Shown: positions 37,468 through 64,000 of the stretch, piece by piece
Numbering within the stretch: the stretch's first letter is position 1
Layout of the letters: the number at the start of each line of letters is the position of its first letter
Assembly: GCF_016859285.1 (NCBI RefSeq)
Contig: NC_053410.1
Span: 23,265,558 to 23,329,557 of the forward strand
Reading direction: 5' to 3'
Origin: Xiphias gladius
Taxonomy: Eukaryota > Chordata > Actinopteri > Istiophoriformes > Xiphiidae
DNA length: 64,000 nt
Position numbers and translations under genes: made by a program
The notes under the pieces: generated by a model
Told to the model about the DNA's origin: nothing
Database searches by the model: none
The model's input: only the letters and a program-made list of their open reading frames with translations

Positions 37468-37952
37468 GGACCGGTGTTGAAAGTGAAGGCCCAGCAGAAC
37501 CACATGGCAGCAGCTCCAGCCGTCCTCTCCCTGCTCTTGTTCGCCTCTATGTGTATGCACTGCACGGCTGCCTATGTGAGGTGGCCTTCACCGCTGTGTG
37601 GGACTGGTGCAGCACCCAAGACAGGAGGCTGGCCGGTCACAGCAGCCTGTGGGCGCTGCCCATGTACGCCACCGCAATCTACCTCATGGAGCGCCTGAGA
37701 GCGTGGCTCCTGGCTCAACATCAGCCTCTGCCTGTGCGTCTGACGGCCTACACCCTGTTCATCTACTTATGGGAGTTCAGCTGGGGAGCAGGTCTGAGGC
37801 TGCTGAGGGCCTGCCCCTGGGACTACTCGGGTTATACGTACAACCTGGGAGGACTGGTGACCCTGGAGTATGCGCTGCCCTGGGCTGTAGCAGCATTTAT
37901 AGCAGAGCAGCATGTGATCAGGAACACTCTGAGGATAAGACTGCACGACTGA
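37468..37952 (+). CDS. tmem229b: TMEM229B-like membrane protein, terminal coding exon (start not found)
   Basis: A polypyrimidine tract and acceptor (TTTCTTTGTGACAG) end at 37,467. The exon continues in one frame to TGA at 37,950-37,952. The ~160 residues match the TMEM229 family, closest to TMEM229B in memory. Diagnostic stretches in order are RLYVYALHGCLCEV, SLWALPMYATAI, YTLFIYLWEFSWG, ACPWDYS, LVTLEYALPW and the tail VIRNTLRIRL. Four hydrophobic segments fit a four-pass membrane protein; its function is not well defined. No in-frame Met precedes the conserved part within the exon, so an upstream exon must supply the start (an unspliced ATG at 37,422 lies in what looks like intron). It could be a fish-specific paralogue rather than the B orthologue. 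Confidence 0.85.
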
Positions 37953-37968
37953 ACTGATATCAGTCTGG

Positions 37969-37974
37969 AATAAA
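37969..37974 (+). terminator. Polyadenylation signal AATAAA of the TMEM229B-like gene
   Basis: Canonical AATAAA 17 nt after the stop codon, followed by a GTGTTTTT-type downstream element. The 3' UTR would be very short. Confidence 0.6.
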
Positions 37975-38211
37975 GTGTTTTTCCAAAAACAGCCACAAAA
38001 CCTTTACGGACAATGTTGTAGGATACCACACTACTGTGAGTTTTTGACATTTTGAAACGGTTCATTTACTGCATCTCCCTGTCATTTTTTCAGTCCAGTC
38101 TGTGAGTGTTTTTTTTTTTTCACACAGCCTAAAGTGAAGTAAGACAAAACTACTATGTTAGGAAAGCTGGTTTGGTAGGCTAATGGCTAACTAACTGTAT
38201 GACAGCGTCAA

Positions 38212-38788
38212 AGGAATAGTTTGGCACCTTGGGAAATAAGCTCATTTGCTTTCTTGCCAAGAGTTAGATATGAAGATCGACACCACTCTCATATCTGTCT
38301 GATCAGTATGAAGCTACAGCCAGGAGACAGTTAGCGTCATTCACCACAAGGACTAGAAAAAGGAGGAAAGAGCTAGCTTGGAAGAAAAACATGGTGTAAA
38401 AACACCATGTTGTGGTTTAATGGGGGTTTGTCTTTGACTTTTTTTAGCTGGTTAGTGTCTGCCGGTTGCTTGGCCAAGTCACGGTGATGACGAGATTCCA
38501 GGAAGTGGCCAAGAAATAGTTCCAGTACGTAACTCCCTGTGAAACCACACATTCTCATGATATCATTTCTGTTTGCGTATGAATTAAACAAATGACATAC
38601 ATACTATTCAGGCATATTTTTAAACTTTTTTAACCTGCTTCCATACCTTATGCTAAACTAAGCTAATCGCCTCCTGCGTCCAACTCTGTACTTAACGCAC
38701 AGACTTGAGGGTGGTATTGACCTTCTAATCTAAATCTCAGCAAGGACGTGAATGAGTATATTTCCAAAAATGTCAGACTATTGCTCTA
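38212..38788. mobile_element. Non-autonomous DNA element R1 with terminal inverted repeats
   Basis: The left end (AGGAATAGTTTGGCACCTTG) and the reverse complement of the right end (AGAGCAATAGTCTGACATTT) are imperfect inverted repeats, both running into GGAAATA. The ~577 bp interior has AGATCGACACCACTCTCATA, CTACAGCCAGGAGACAG and AAGAGCTAGCTTGG, then inverted GCTAAACTAAGCTAATCGCC near the 3' end. No transposase. It is the most complete of four R1 copies in the window. Confidence 0.7.
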
Positions 38789-39683
38789 AAAATGAGATTT
38801 TTTGAGTCAGCTCAGATTTGGACGGTCTAGTCACGAATTGATATATTTATCAGAAAGTGTAAAGTGAAAGTGTAAAGACAGCCAAACACAGGTTAATGTC
38901 AGATTTGAGTGAAAAAGCAACTCTCCATCCAACACTTATCAAAGTCAGATAACAGTGACAGAAAAACCTCTCCACGGATGCTAATGGGAATCTGCTGTTT
39001 GCTCTGTGGTTAGTCCTGTAAGTAGCCTGACAATGTAAGTAGTTGTAATTTGCCCAGACTACATGGCCAACATTTTAAAATATCCATTAGCAAATTTCTG
39101 ATTCCCTTCTGCTCATATTCTTTCTATCAATTCTTTCAAAAATGTTTGTGTTAAATGCAACAAAGCCCCAAAATAAAATGAACAAAAAAGTATTGAAATG
39201 CCCATAGAAATTCCTCTCTGCATCAAAATCCACTTTTATGCTGTCCATCAGTACGCTTTTTATGTTCATTGCAATCCATTCATTCATACTGGCTTCCAGA
39301 AAGGGGGACACTGCAGCTATAAATGTTACAGTGGGTGAGTATTTAATACTGAAAAGACAGAGTTTTACTGTTTCACCTTAAAGAGGCTTCCCAGTGATGT
39401 GAAAGGTGGGAAGCTGGTGAGTGGCTGCACCCATGACTGAAAGACAGTTTTATCAGTGGAAAAATAAGTCTAAGCGTTTCTCACAGCCACAGCTGCTGCG
39501 AAATCATGCCCAGTCAGTACTGGGATTCTCTGGGAAAGGCCCAACCCTGTGGAAATCTACACACCTTGTCGCAGTTTACAAGGCAAGTTGGAGTGGGAGG
39601 CATTTTAATCCAGTTGTGGGAAAATAAATGAAATGCATAACCACTGCAGTAGAAGAGAAAAGAAGAAATTCTCATCACACTGT
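38789..39683. other. Gene-free stretch
   Basis: No gene recognised between the R1 element and the haao 3' end. The frame at 39,421-39,627 shows no family features. Confidence 0.4.
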
Positions 39684-39689
39684 TTTATT
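39684..39689 (-). terminator. Candidate haao polyadenylation signal
   Basis: Minus-strand AATAAA about 360 nt past the haao stop codon. It is the first canonical signal noticed in a sensible position. Confidence 0.35.
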
Positions 39690-40048
39690 TCTATAGACAT
39701 TTATGTCTTTGTTACCATAAAATTATTTGCAACGATAAAATTAATTTAATGTATGTAACTACAACAAAGTGCAATTTACAGTTTCAGTTTCAACAACCTC
39801 CTGTGCCCATTAACACTCAAATGGGTCAGAGTTCACTTTCATTAACACATAACAGAAGCTTATAACATATTTGAGGGCATGATTTAAATGATTGCATGTG
39901 ATGATACACAGTATACTTCTCATTACTGCACTTACATTGACAGATACAGTAGTACCTGTCATGTCATATACTTGTATTTGTGAAGTGCGTTCTCCTCCCC
40001 AGATATACAGTATAATGTATATTCAATGTGTCAATGGGCAGGTCATTA

Positions 40049-41482
40049 TCAGGGTCTCTTCCGCTCAGGGTTTTGAACCACAAACAGGGCAACAGTCCTT
40101 TCATCTCTCTGCCACTGGTACCTACAGAGGAAGAAGCCGTTTAAGATTTTTTTATTGGCAAAAAATCTTTTAAAATCTTGAAAGCAGTTTTTCAAGTCAT
40201 TACTGCCAAATCCCCTCTTTTCAAACTACTTCTGAATACTCAGAAGTGGAAATTGCAACACTTATTAGCTAATACTTTGTACCCTGACTGGAAAGATTTT
40301 TCAATAATTGTTAATATTAACTCACTGGCTCTGTTCAGGAATAAGTAAACTGTCTCCTGCAGAAAGAGTGAACTCCTGCTCATTCACAGTTACTCTTGAG
40401 GATCCCTCCTGAGAGACGGAGTGAGAAGGCGATGAGAAAAGAAAATGAACAGAAAAAGATGGACAAAATGAGAGTTTGGGTATTATACTGTACAGAGGAG
40501 TCAGACACAGATCCATGGCACTAATAGACAGCAGCATCTAAGCAGAACTGACAGACTGCTGGGAGATATGAAGCGACACAGTGGTCGGCATTTTTAGAGA
40601 GCATACCATCTGCCAAATCCACACGTCACTTTGTTGTACCGTTGTCTCTGTCAGCCCAGGTCCAAACACCATTGCCTGTCGGGGTCATGAGAAAGAGTAC
40701 TGTAGAATTTTCACTACCATCATCTACAGCACATCGCATCTACTCCAGTCATCCCACTGACAATTCTGCCTTGTTCTTATAAATTTACAGTGAAATACTC
40801 AGCGGCATATTTTCACCTCTAATGCAATACAGTCGTAGGGAAATTCCACCGGCAGGAAAATGCCCAAAATTGCCTGTGTTCTACTTAAGTTTCAGTTTGA
40901 CTTTACCAAACCCTTTGGTTTAAGGATTCCAGTAAATTGGTGCAAACTGTCAGCAGAAGGTCAGTAAGAGGACTTCCAGTAAAACCATAGCAACCAACTG
41001 TGCGTATAAATGTTAAGTGAATAAGCACCATATAGACTCTATACATCTCATTAGGAGCCTCTATCACTTTTTGAAACATTTCCATGCTTCCAGGCAAACT
41101 TAAGGTCATGGTTTGGAATTTGACACTAGAACACATGAATTGATGACACTCACGAATTACAGTGTAATTTAAATGTATGAAACAAGTACCAATAAAATAC
41201 TTACCAGGCCTTACTGGTACTTAAATGTAGGCACAATGGAAGAAAACAAGACTACGAGGAACAAAGGAGTAACAAGTGGCCATTTTTAAAGGACAGGAGC
41301 AACACATTTTATTTTTGTAAATACAGGGCACTTACTTATGGGGTACAATACGAGGAAACAAAAGGAAAGGCTGGGAAAATGGTGTTAACGGCAATGACGA
41401 TCTGTAAGCTATAGAGTATTAAGAAAGGGGTTTAAGGAAAATCTCTTGAAACACAGATGGAGGCATTATTGAAGGACGATTT

Positions 41483-41516
<34 letters not shown>

Positions 41517-44500
41517 TATATGGATTACATTATGCTTGTGGCACAAATCTTAGGATAATGAGGGGCTTGTAAATCGTTTATGGAGTATAGCAACATACTT
41601 AAGGGTGACTTAACAGGTTAAACAATAGCCCACTGCGTAGGTGATTTAGCCTCACAGTTTATGCTCTTCGGACTGACTACAGTGTAAGCGCTGTTCCTTG
41701 AAGTAATGGATGAAGTACATTAAAAACGAATACTTTTGCCCTTTGCTCATGGCTGTAATTAGGTAAGGTTGCCCCGACAGAAAATCTGGCGTCCATCTGA
41801 CAACACTGCAATAGAGATATACTAGCTGTTATAGAGGAGAACCCGGGCCAGCTTCTATGTTTGATCACAGTATAGCTACAATAAATTTAAAAAAAATAAA
41901 AAAAAATTGAGCAGCCCTCTTTTATATTGACATAAAAGAGGTTTTACAGGTGTGCCCTTGACAGGCAAGCTCCACAATCTAGGGATTTTTATCATTTCTC
42001 CTACTTCATTGTATGTTTTGGAATCAGGATAAGTCAAGAAATAAGTCCTAAACCACTGAAAATTTGCATGTTCATCTAGCACAGCCTTGGAAGGCATCTA
42101 TTATCATCCAAACTATAACATAGCAAAGTAAAGTAATAATATAACATATAGTTGTGGATGCATCAACCATAGAATATTTTTAATGTTTAATGAGGAACCT
42201 TGTACTTGTTATTTTAATACTTTCATTTACACAGAAAGAATTGTCTATGTGGGCAGCAATATAAGGTGTTAACTGCCTTTTTACTCTTTTTTTCCCCCCA
42301 AACTTCAGTTTTGTTTCCCAGTATTGTTTGAAATGTTTTGCTACTACTGGCAATATAATACCCGAGTTTTGCTCCTGAATATGTTTCTATACCTTACTTA
42401 AAGAATTTTGAACATGTTCCTCTACAAAACCCCTTTTTCATTTTCATTGCTCTTAAATGTTAAACATTGCCAAAACAAAGGTAACCATATAAGAGCTTTG
42501 CCTGAATGAAATGGTCTAAAGTAGACGAAATTATGATTTAAATCAGTAACTATCTGATCAAATAACAAGTAGACATGTTTAAAACTCAAAGAAAGCATTT
42601 GATGCCAGCTCAGTACTTGAGAGTATTTAATACCCTGTGCTACATACACATTTTGGTGGGTACCAAAAATGTAGTGAAGTTGAAACTGATGACTTTTTTT
42701 GAAAGCGCTATTACCTCTGTCTCGAACTGAGCTCCGAACAGGTCGACGGGCCTGCCATTGGCCAGCGACGGCCTCTGTTTGTCCAGCCAGTCTCTGAAGG
42801 AGAAGGGTGACATCACGTTCATGGTGTTCATCTGGAACGGAGGCTCTCTGAAGACTTCATCTGGTCATCAAAAGACAACAATGACAACAGTGGAAAATGT
42901 ACAGGAATTAGATTTGATATCTTGACATCTCAGCCGAGTTACAGAAAATTTCAGGACAACTCACTTGGATCAGGTTTTCCTGTTTCGCACTGCTTCGATG
43001 CCATGAACCTGCACTTAAGTAAGTAAAGTTTATTTAGAGTAGCACTTGTCACAAAGCAAAGTCACAAAGTGCTTCACAAAGTAAACAAAGTAAAAAGTCA
43101 ACGAACAACTACTCTAGTCAAACAAATAACCTGATCTGAAGGATACTGTTTGTAAGTGTATAGATAACAGTGAAGGAGGAAGGATGTTTTACTCTTTGAT
43201 TATTGGCACCAGTTGGGTTCCGAGGTTCTGACAGTAGAACCATTTCTCAAACAGGATATCAGTGGTGTGGTCCACATAGTACCTGTAAGCACCAACACAC
43301 ACTAATCTTGAAATTGCTTTGAACCAGAAAAACCTGCAAGAAGAGAGGAGAGGAGAGGAGAGGAGAGACAGTAGTTAACCTCAGGCAGTCAGTCTCAGTC
43401 AACAGCCGTCTCCTCTCCACCACCAGTCCCACAGTGTTGGCCTGTCTCTGTGGGGAGTGGGGAATTCGAGCTGGCAGCAGGAACATCTACAAAAGGGGGG
43501 GAAAATGAATGGAATACAGAATGTACATACAGAGAAAAGGTGAGTGTGGCACTGGAGCATTGTATATTTTGACCAGTTTATTTGGATTAGAAGAAAATCC
43601 TAAACCCTTGAAAGGAGCAGTGACAGCAGTGATTTATACTGCTTTAAAGTTGGACTCCATATAAAGTGATAATATATTATGACTGAATTATTATGCAGGA
43701 TATATAACTATGGCAAAGAAGAAAGAATTGTATATAAAAACCTGCTAGAGCTCACCTCTCCCTCTCTGATGTGGACATCCTTGTGTTTGCCATTTTCAAT
43801 CACTTTCAGACACATGTCTCCCTTCAGCTGGTAGAACAACTATTTAAAATAGGGAGTGGGAGACAGAAGCAAAATACCCATGGGTTAAAGGAGAATGCAG
43901 ATTTTACAAAACAATGTGTGTTTACAAGTGTTGGAGAAGACTACGAAGACGAATCTGGAAATGAGAGAGGTCTGGGGGTGTGGAGGTAGAAAGAAGTGAG
44001 CTTACCAGACCTCCGCTCCTCAACACCGCTCGAGGCTAGTGGCTCAGGGCTACAATAGTTGCTACTATCATAACACACTCACATATCAGACCGAACTGTC
44101 GGCGGTTGAGTTGCACTGTGGGTAAGGCAGGCACCAGGTTTTGACAACAAAGAAGAGTGTGTGGAATAAAATTGGTGGAGTACTCTTTTTAAGTAATTGA
44201 GTTTCATCATGTTGATTAAAGAAATATTTAAGATAGTGCAGAAAATTATCACAACTCTAAAAATGTTACTCAAGCATTACTAGTGAGTAACAGCTTATTG
44301 CATGTAACATATTCCATGCGCTGTCACCTGATCAGCCTCAATACTTTGACACTGTAAACTTCAAAAACCCTGACAGCAAAGGACACCAACAACAACAGGT
44401 CACAAAAAAAAAAACCCAGCGGCAGCAAGCCATAATTAGTGGACCAAGCATTGCAACATTGTGGCGGAGTAAGCCATGGTTAGTGGGGGAATAGTATAGT

Positions 44501-45227
44501 CTTAGGAGGCAGTCATCATGTGGGGAACTGAATGTAGGGAGTTAACTGTGATCGTAGAACGGTTCAATCAAGAAATGAAGGCAAGAAAACAGCAGGAATT
44601 TAGTGTCCTGTAGATTCCCAGTGATGTGCTGAATGGAATGGAATTCAACGGGAAGAGTTATGCTCAAGTGATTTGTATTTTTGTTGTTTCACGTAAAAAA
44701 CGTTTGCATTAAATAGTCAGTGTAATCTCTCCTGGTTTAATTGAGAGCATATCTGTGTTGGAGTTAAGAGTTTATAGAGAGTCAATCAGCACTATTCTCT
44801 TACCTCCTCCCCCTCTTCAATGTGATAATCCTTCCTGGTATTTGGACCTCCAACAAACATGATATTCAACTGCATAAAGTGCCTGAAGAATTAAAGACAA
44901 TCATGTGCTCACCATATGTCCTAACAGTCAGTGAAGTTAGTTGTTCATTTGTCAGTGCACCAAAACTATACATTTATTGTGATTTGAAGAGATTTTCAAT
45001 CTGCGTTGTTGTAAAATTGCCAAATTACAGATTGCTCATCACATCATGTTATCCATCAGGTCATTGCAAAGAGGAACTCCCAGTAACACACATATGTAAC
45101 AATGTGGCTAACATGAAAATGTAAAAAGTATTACTCACATGAGCTTGTTGCATACTGGTGGCAGAAAAGCCTTCTGGTTCTCTGCAATCCAGTTTTCCAC
45201 ATTCACCAATAGAGGACTGCTGCTCAT
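40049..45227 (-). CDS. haao: 3-hydroxyanthranilate 3,4-dioxygenase (ten exons, complete)
   Basis: Oxidises 3-hydroxyanthranilate in the kynurenine pathway, giving the precursor of quinolinate and NAD; a cytosolic non-haem Fe(II) cupin enzyme. Exons, 5' to 3' on the minus strand: 45227-45139, 44882-44804, 43839-43756, 43486-43380, 43282-43193, 43008-42965, 42860-42715, 40675-40607, 40408-40326, 40121-40049. All have GT-AG borders and compatible phases and join to 864 nt, 287 residues plus stop (human is 286). The start [13 protein letters not shown] leads to VCNKLM and [16 protein letters not shown]. Expected iron ligands are present: His50, Glu56 and His94 (in ARIPHSPQR). Later landmarks are [37 protein letters not shown] and a C-terminal NPERKRP. 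One donor is weak (GTTAAC, exon 4). Intron 7 (2.0 kb) is the longest. Confidence 0.95.
41483..41506. repeat. (TA)n microsatellite in haao intron 7
   Basis: About 12 TA units followed by AAATATA repeats. Confidence 0.9.
43015..43105. repeat. Short interspersed repeat tail in haao intron 5
   Basis: Reads AAGTTTATTTAGAGTAGCAC followed by CACAAAGTGCTTCACAAAGT. This resembles the TTTATTTATATAGCAC family of teleost retroposon ends (see also 46,722-46,860). It begins within 10 nt of the exon 6 acceptor. Confidence 0.5.
43342..43368. repeat. (GAGAG)n pentamer in haao intron 4
   Basis: About five AGGAG units, only ~12 nt from the exon 4 donor. The minus strand reads as a pyrimidine-rich run. Confidence 0.9.
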
Positions 45228-45310
45228 TTTTTAAACTGATTGGGCTTTGTGCTCTTGTGTCAACTGTCTGACCAGTCTGCTAGTCTGGCCGGTTTAAACA
45301 ATGTGTTTGA
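45228..45310 (-). promoter_or_regulatory. Candidate haao proximal promoter / 5' leader
   Basis: On the minus strand there is a forkhead-type TTGTTTAAAC at about 45,301-45,292 and a CCAAT motif (GCCCAATCAG) about 10 nt before the ATG. A forkhead site would fit the liver expression known for this enzyme. The transcription start is not visible, so this is a weak inference. Confidence 0.25.
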
Positions 45311-46721
45311 CAACGAAAGTCCAAAATGCAGAAGTGGGTATAGGCCAAGTGGGGAGGAGCTCTGTTTCACCAGATAGGTGAAAGGTTGCTTGCACTGTCT
45401 TAACAACTAACATTGTGTTGTCCTGTTGTCTCTATACATATATATTGGAATCCGTTGCAACTCTGAAGTCAAACTGGCATAATGCAGACACTGTGCATAT
45501 GACTTGGGTCTTTCCTGGAAAGCCAATGCATAATTTGACTCGAAGACCCCTGTGAGGCAACACACTAACACTAAAGCTTCAACACTGGCCAGTAACATAA
45601 ACACAGAAAAAGGCTTACAATAGCTGAGAATAGGTATGTATCGGAGGTTTAAATCAAGTTTCATTTGTTAAAAACTTTGCCCCAATTGGTGATCATTCAC
45701 TGTTCACACTTAGGCCTGTCAAGGTTGATGACCAAAACTATTTATTTATGAGTTTACACTAAATGTAATGATTTATACTGTCCACCAGATAGAGCTGTTT
45801 AACATGGTGAGATCAGATCAAAGCTGTGTCCCCAGTTGAGAATCCTGAATCCGCAAATGGATTCTGCAGCTGCTCATCTGGCGAGTTCATCAACGAGCCT
45901 AAAGGCCAAGCTTGGCCTTCAAATGAGACAAGGAGTTTAAAACCATACAGACACAAATTTCATGAATGAATTTATTAAGTGACCGGTTGTCTGTCTCAGA
46001 AGGTAAGCTCTTTTGGGGTGTTCAGTGAGGAAAGTTTTGTTGGATGCCGTGACAAGAATGACCTCCAGGTCAACACAGACACACATTAAGGAGCTGGTGG
46101 AGGGAAAAGAGGGAAGATGCCAAAATTGGTTCTATCACGGTAACCCCTTCCATTTTTCTCTATGCCGAAACTGCCATCTATGGACCTACTTTATCTACCA
46201 CCTCATCACACTGTATCTTTAGAGGACACATAAAGGCCACTTATCACCGTACCAAACTGAAATTGAATGCTCTCATAGTAGCTCACTTCATTTTTTAGAT
46301 ATAGTCATTTGATTTTATTCTGAGGATGCACAAATTATTAGTGGTTGATGTCTTCTCCTCCAATAAATGGCAAAATTAACTCATTGTTTTGATAATAAAA
46401 TGTCAGATAATTAAATGTCCCAAAATGTGAAGCCTTTTTTTTACAAGTTGCAAATCCTTTTTGACTGTGAGTGAACACTGCATGTATGATATTGTCACAA
46501 GCATTTATTTTAATTGCATTGCTGCCTGTTTAACAAAGAATAAAATCAAGATACATGTCATTGAAAATAGCAATTTGTGTTGACTACAATTTGTTTGCAA
46601 AGATTTTAGTGACAGTGGGAAAATAAAGTGGTTAAAACGTTAGCCTTTATTGTCCTCCTCGATTTTCACAGTTAAAAAGAGTATCTGTCAGTTGAGATGT
46701 CAGTATCAGTTACAACAAACA
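45311..46721. other. Divergent intergenic stretch between haao and papolg
   Basis: No gene recognised. Frames at 45,407-45,664 and 46,013-46,222 lack any family feature. Confidence 0.4.
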
Positions 46722-46860
46722 GACAATTCAATTCAATTCAATTTTATTTATATAGCACCAAATAATAACAGGGGTTATCTCAGGGCACTTTTCATATAAA
46801 GCAGGTCTAGAGCGTACTTTTTATGGTTAGATTCACAGAGACCCAACATTCCCACCTGAT
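46722..46860 (+). repeat. Interspersed retroposon-like repeat fragment
   Basis: (ATTCA)n followed by TTTTATTTATATAGCACCAA, GGTTATCTCAGGGCACTTTT, AAAGCAGGTCTAGAGCG and ACAGAGACCCAACA. These words recur together throughout teleost genomes (from memory). Truncated at its right end. Confidence 0.6.
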
Positions 46861-47439
46861 GTAACAGGTAGAAACCTTGAACTCCTAATTACCTGTTACG
46901 GTTTTTGGCCCTAAAATGACATATTGGTCATTTATTCATCTTGTTGCTTTTTAGTTTTATACCTTTATCTTAAGTTTCTTTCCATCTATCTTGTTTTTCT
47001 GTCAAGAGGTGCTCCCCAGTGGACACAACAGGACACAACAACAATAAACACAACACAGCAACTTACAGAAATTGAGGTTTTATTTTTCCTACCGAAATAC
47101 ACTATGCACTGATGAAATGCATTTTTAAACTAATTTGTTTGTCTAAACAAACCCAAAATAAAGTGTGTCACTGTGTCACAACTGAAACTGAACAATTTAT
47201 TGGACACTTTAACAACTGTAACTATTAAATTAACTTACACGTTAACTTGAATTCGTAAATGACCACCTGTAATGATCGGCTTACAACTTAGTTGGTTCTC
47301 TAAAAAGCTTTAAGGAAGATAAAAAGTTCTACAGTTTTAAATATGCAGTATACATTTACAGGCTAACAAAAATAGCCAATATTAGCTTATATAAAAATGG
47401 CCGACGTAACCTCTCTCCAAAGTATCATACCTTCGTTTT

Positions 47440-47955
47440 TATGCGACCTCATTTTCAAACTATGAAGTTAAGAATGCGTTGCTGTATATCGCACCGGTCC
47501 GGCAGGTGCAGCTATCTGTGCTATATTATGTTGGGCAAAGCGGGATCGGGCCTCTTCGTGGGTCACGTGATTTGTGCCCTCAGGGAGGAGGTGCCTCCTG
47601 ACGATGGTTGGTGTGCGTGCAGACGTTGTCCCGACAAACGCCGTTACATTTGTAGTTTTGAATAAAAAAAAAAAAAAAAAAAGTCCTCACAGCAGTTAAA
47701 CGCGTGTTTAGCTGCCAGCATCCAAAAAAGGCCTTGCATTTTCTAAAGGAATTAGATATGCATATTCTTTCAGGGTTACGAATTTATACGTTATCTTATA
47801 AGAAGTGATTCCGGTTCAGTGGGAAGGTTTGAACGACTCTCTGGAAAGTGACCATTGTTGTAATCAGGTCGAGGCTGTTATCATTTCCACTTGCTGACTC
47901 TCTTAGTTTTTTACGGGTTTACATCTGCAAAACAGGGCAAGCTTTTTAGAGTGTC
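47440..47955 (+). promoter_or_regulatory. Probable papolg promoter region and 5' leader
   Basis: Richer in CpG than its surroundings. It contains a palindromic E-box TCACGTGA (47,563-47,570, USF/MYC type) and an ETS-like ATTCCGG near 47,810, both usual in TATA-less housekeeping promoters. An A-tract lies at about 47,664-47,682. The exact transcription start cannot be read. The open frame at 47,441-47,665 is regarded as chance. Confidence 0.4.
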
Positions 47956-63181
<15,226 letters not shown>

Positions 63182-63296
63182 GCTTCAGCTTTTATTCCAG
63201 CGGCATCAGGGCAACTGAAACTGTTGGTATTACCTAATTGTCTTTCTAAGGTGTTTACTTTGTTTAATTCAAGTGTATGTTTCCGATGTCATGCAG

Positions 63297-63397
63297 CATC
63301 ACACCTCCCAAGCCCCCAGTGTTTGAGGGCACCCTCACCACTGACGCTCCTGCTGCCGGCGAAGAGAAGGGCATGTCCATTCCTGTCATTGGCTCAA
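63297..63397 (+). CDS. papolg: Putative additional papolg exon, duplicate of exon 18
   Basis: A 101-nt block bounded by a good acceptor (CCGATGTCATGCAG) and a good donor (GTGAGT). Exon 18 (61983-62083) is also 101 nt with the same phases. Both encode a PPK-containing start, an acidic/Ala-rich middle and an identical GMSIPVIGS end, with a synonymous-looking difference in that last motif. It joins in frame to exon 22 if the donor AA|GTGAGC at 63,177/63,178 is used, which removes the TGA stop. Its own donor would need a following phase-1 exon that is not visible before the window ends. It may be an alternative C terminus or a decaying exon copy. Confidence 0.6.
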
Positions 63398-63514
63398 GTG
63401 AGTATCTGCTTTTTGACCATCAGCTCTTGTAATTGGAGTCATCAAGGTGCTCATTGCTATTTTTTTATTTTTTATTTATTTATTTATTTATTTTTTCCCA
63501 ATCCTAATTTTGTC

Positions 63515-63700
63515 AGGGAATTCTTGTGACGTCAAGCAATATTCGTTGACGACCTTTTTCCAAGACAAAAACAAGACTGAAAAACTGTAACAATAAGTAT
63601 TGGTTGACAACCTTCTTTTCAAAATGGAAATGACACTAAAACTAAATAAAATGTAACCACTGATAACGAAAGCTATGGTGAAATATAGTAGTTTTCATCA
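63515..63700 (+). repeat. Interspersed repeat fragment, CGTTGAC/AAGAC type
   Basis: Contains ATTCGTTGACGACC, AAGACAAAAACAAGACTG, TTGGTTGACAACC and GACACTAAAACTAAATAAAA. It resembles the element fragment at 21,410-21,575 in opposite orientation. It includes an AATAAA (63,645) that could be used as a poly(A) signal for the 742-residue papolg form. Confidence 0.4.
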
Positions 63701-64000
63701 ACAAATAATAACTGATTGTGTGAAAGATGGATAAATGGACAAGTAAACTATAATACAAAAAAATGAAGCTTCTCAATAATGTCATGTCTCTGCCAGTAAA
63801 GTCAGCTGACAGATTCATGGACTAAATGTATCCACAATCCAGCTAAACTGGAACAAACCACGACAAATGCTGGTCACAGCAGGCCAACGTTTATTTTACA
63901 TGTGTATGCATGAATTTACCTTACAATATCAACAGCCATACAGTATGTGAGTGTGAAGTTCATATTACTTTAAGTGTGAGTGTGAGTGCAAGGTGAATGT
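63701..64000. other. Right edge, no feature recognised
   Basis: No further papolg exon with family features is visible before the window ends. Confidence 0.4.

Noticed and set aside
37474-37957. Alternative-frame open frames over the TMEM229-like exon
   Set aside because: Frame 37,422-37,952 carries the family motifs; the others are shadows.
42640-42831. Read-through of haao exon 7 past GTAATA (translates VIALSKK)
   Set aside because: Superficially like the family's TQVIAYG, but the proper continuation (FGPG...SDVWIWQM) is found as a separate exon at 40,675-40,607 with correct phase.
47441-47665. 74-codon frame upstream of papolg
   Set aside because: Sits in the presumed promoter; Cys/Arg-rich translation matches no family and reflects GC-richer DNA.

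Overview
The window looks like nuclear DNA of a ray-finned (teleost) fish. The protein-coding genes are split by GT-AG introns. There are long (CA)n/(TG)n microsatellites roughly every 2-4 kb, and several interspersed repeats have the look of families common in percomorph fish genomes. No bacterial, viral or CRISPR content was seen. All family calls come from reading translated sequence, not from a database search.

Layout. About 1-27.2 kb is gene-free: microsatellites, degenerate interspersed repeats, an inverted pair of ~0.6 kb repeats (9.6-12.0 kb), a MITE with TA target-site duplication (22.27-22.74 kb), a ~45 bp degenerate minisatellite (24.8-25.3 kb), and a few low-repeat stretches that could be conserved non-coding elements. 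At 27.25-27.34 kb (minus) there is a complete intron-containing tRNA-Ile(UAU) gene. At 30.4-31.4 kb (minus) lies a decayed class A GPCR of the hydroxycarboxylic-acid/oxoeicosanoid receptor type. A ~1 kb CATCT-type pyrimidine-rich satellite occupies 32.8-33.8 kb. At 37.47-37.95 kb (plus) is the main, probably last, coding exon of a TMEM229B-like four-pass membrane protein.

Two whole housekeeping or metabolic genes fill the right half. haao (3-hydroxyanthranilate 3,4-dioxygenase, kynurenine to NAD pathway) runs on the minus strand from 45,227 to 40,049 in ten exons and rebuilds to an intact 287-residue frame. papolg (poly(A) polymerase gamma) runs on the plus strand from 47,956 to at least 63,181 in 22 exons and rebuilds to an intact 742-residue frame. 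The two start codons are head to head, 2.7 kb apart. They share no pathway; the divergent interval may hold both promoters.

The most unusual observation is at the papolg 3' end. Just past the stop there is a further exon-like block of 101 nt (63,297-63,397). It has the same length, phase and C-terminal motif as exon 18, and it can be joined in frame through a splice donor that overlaps the stop codon. This points to an alternative, longer C terminus or an old exon duplication.
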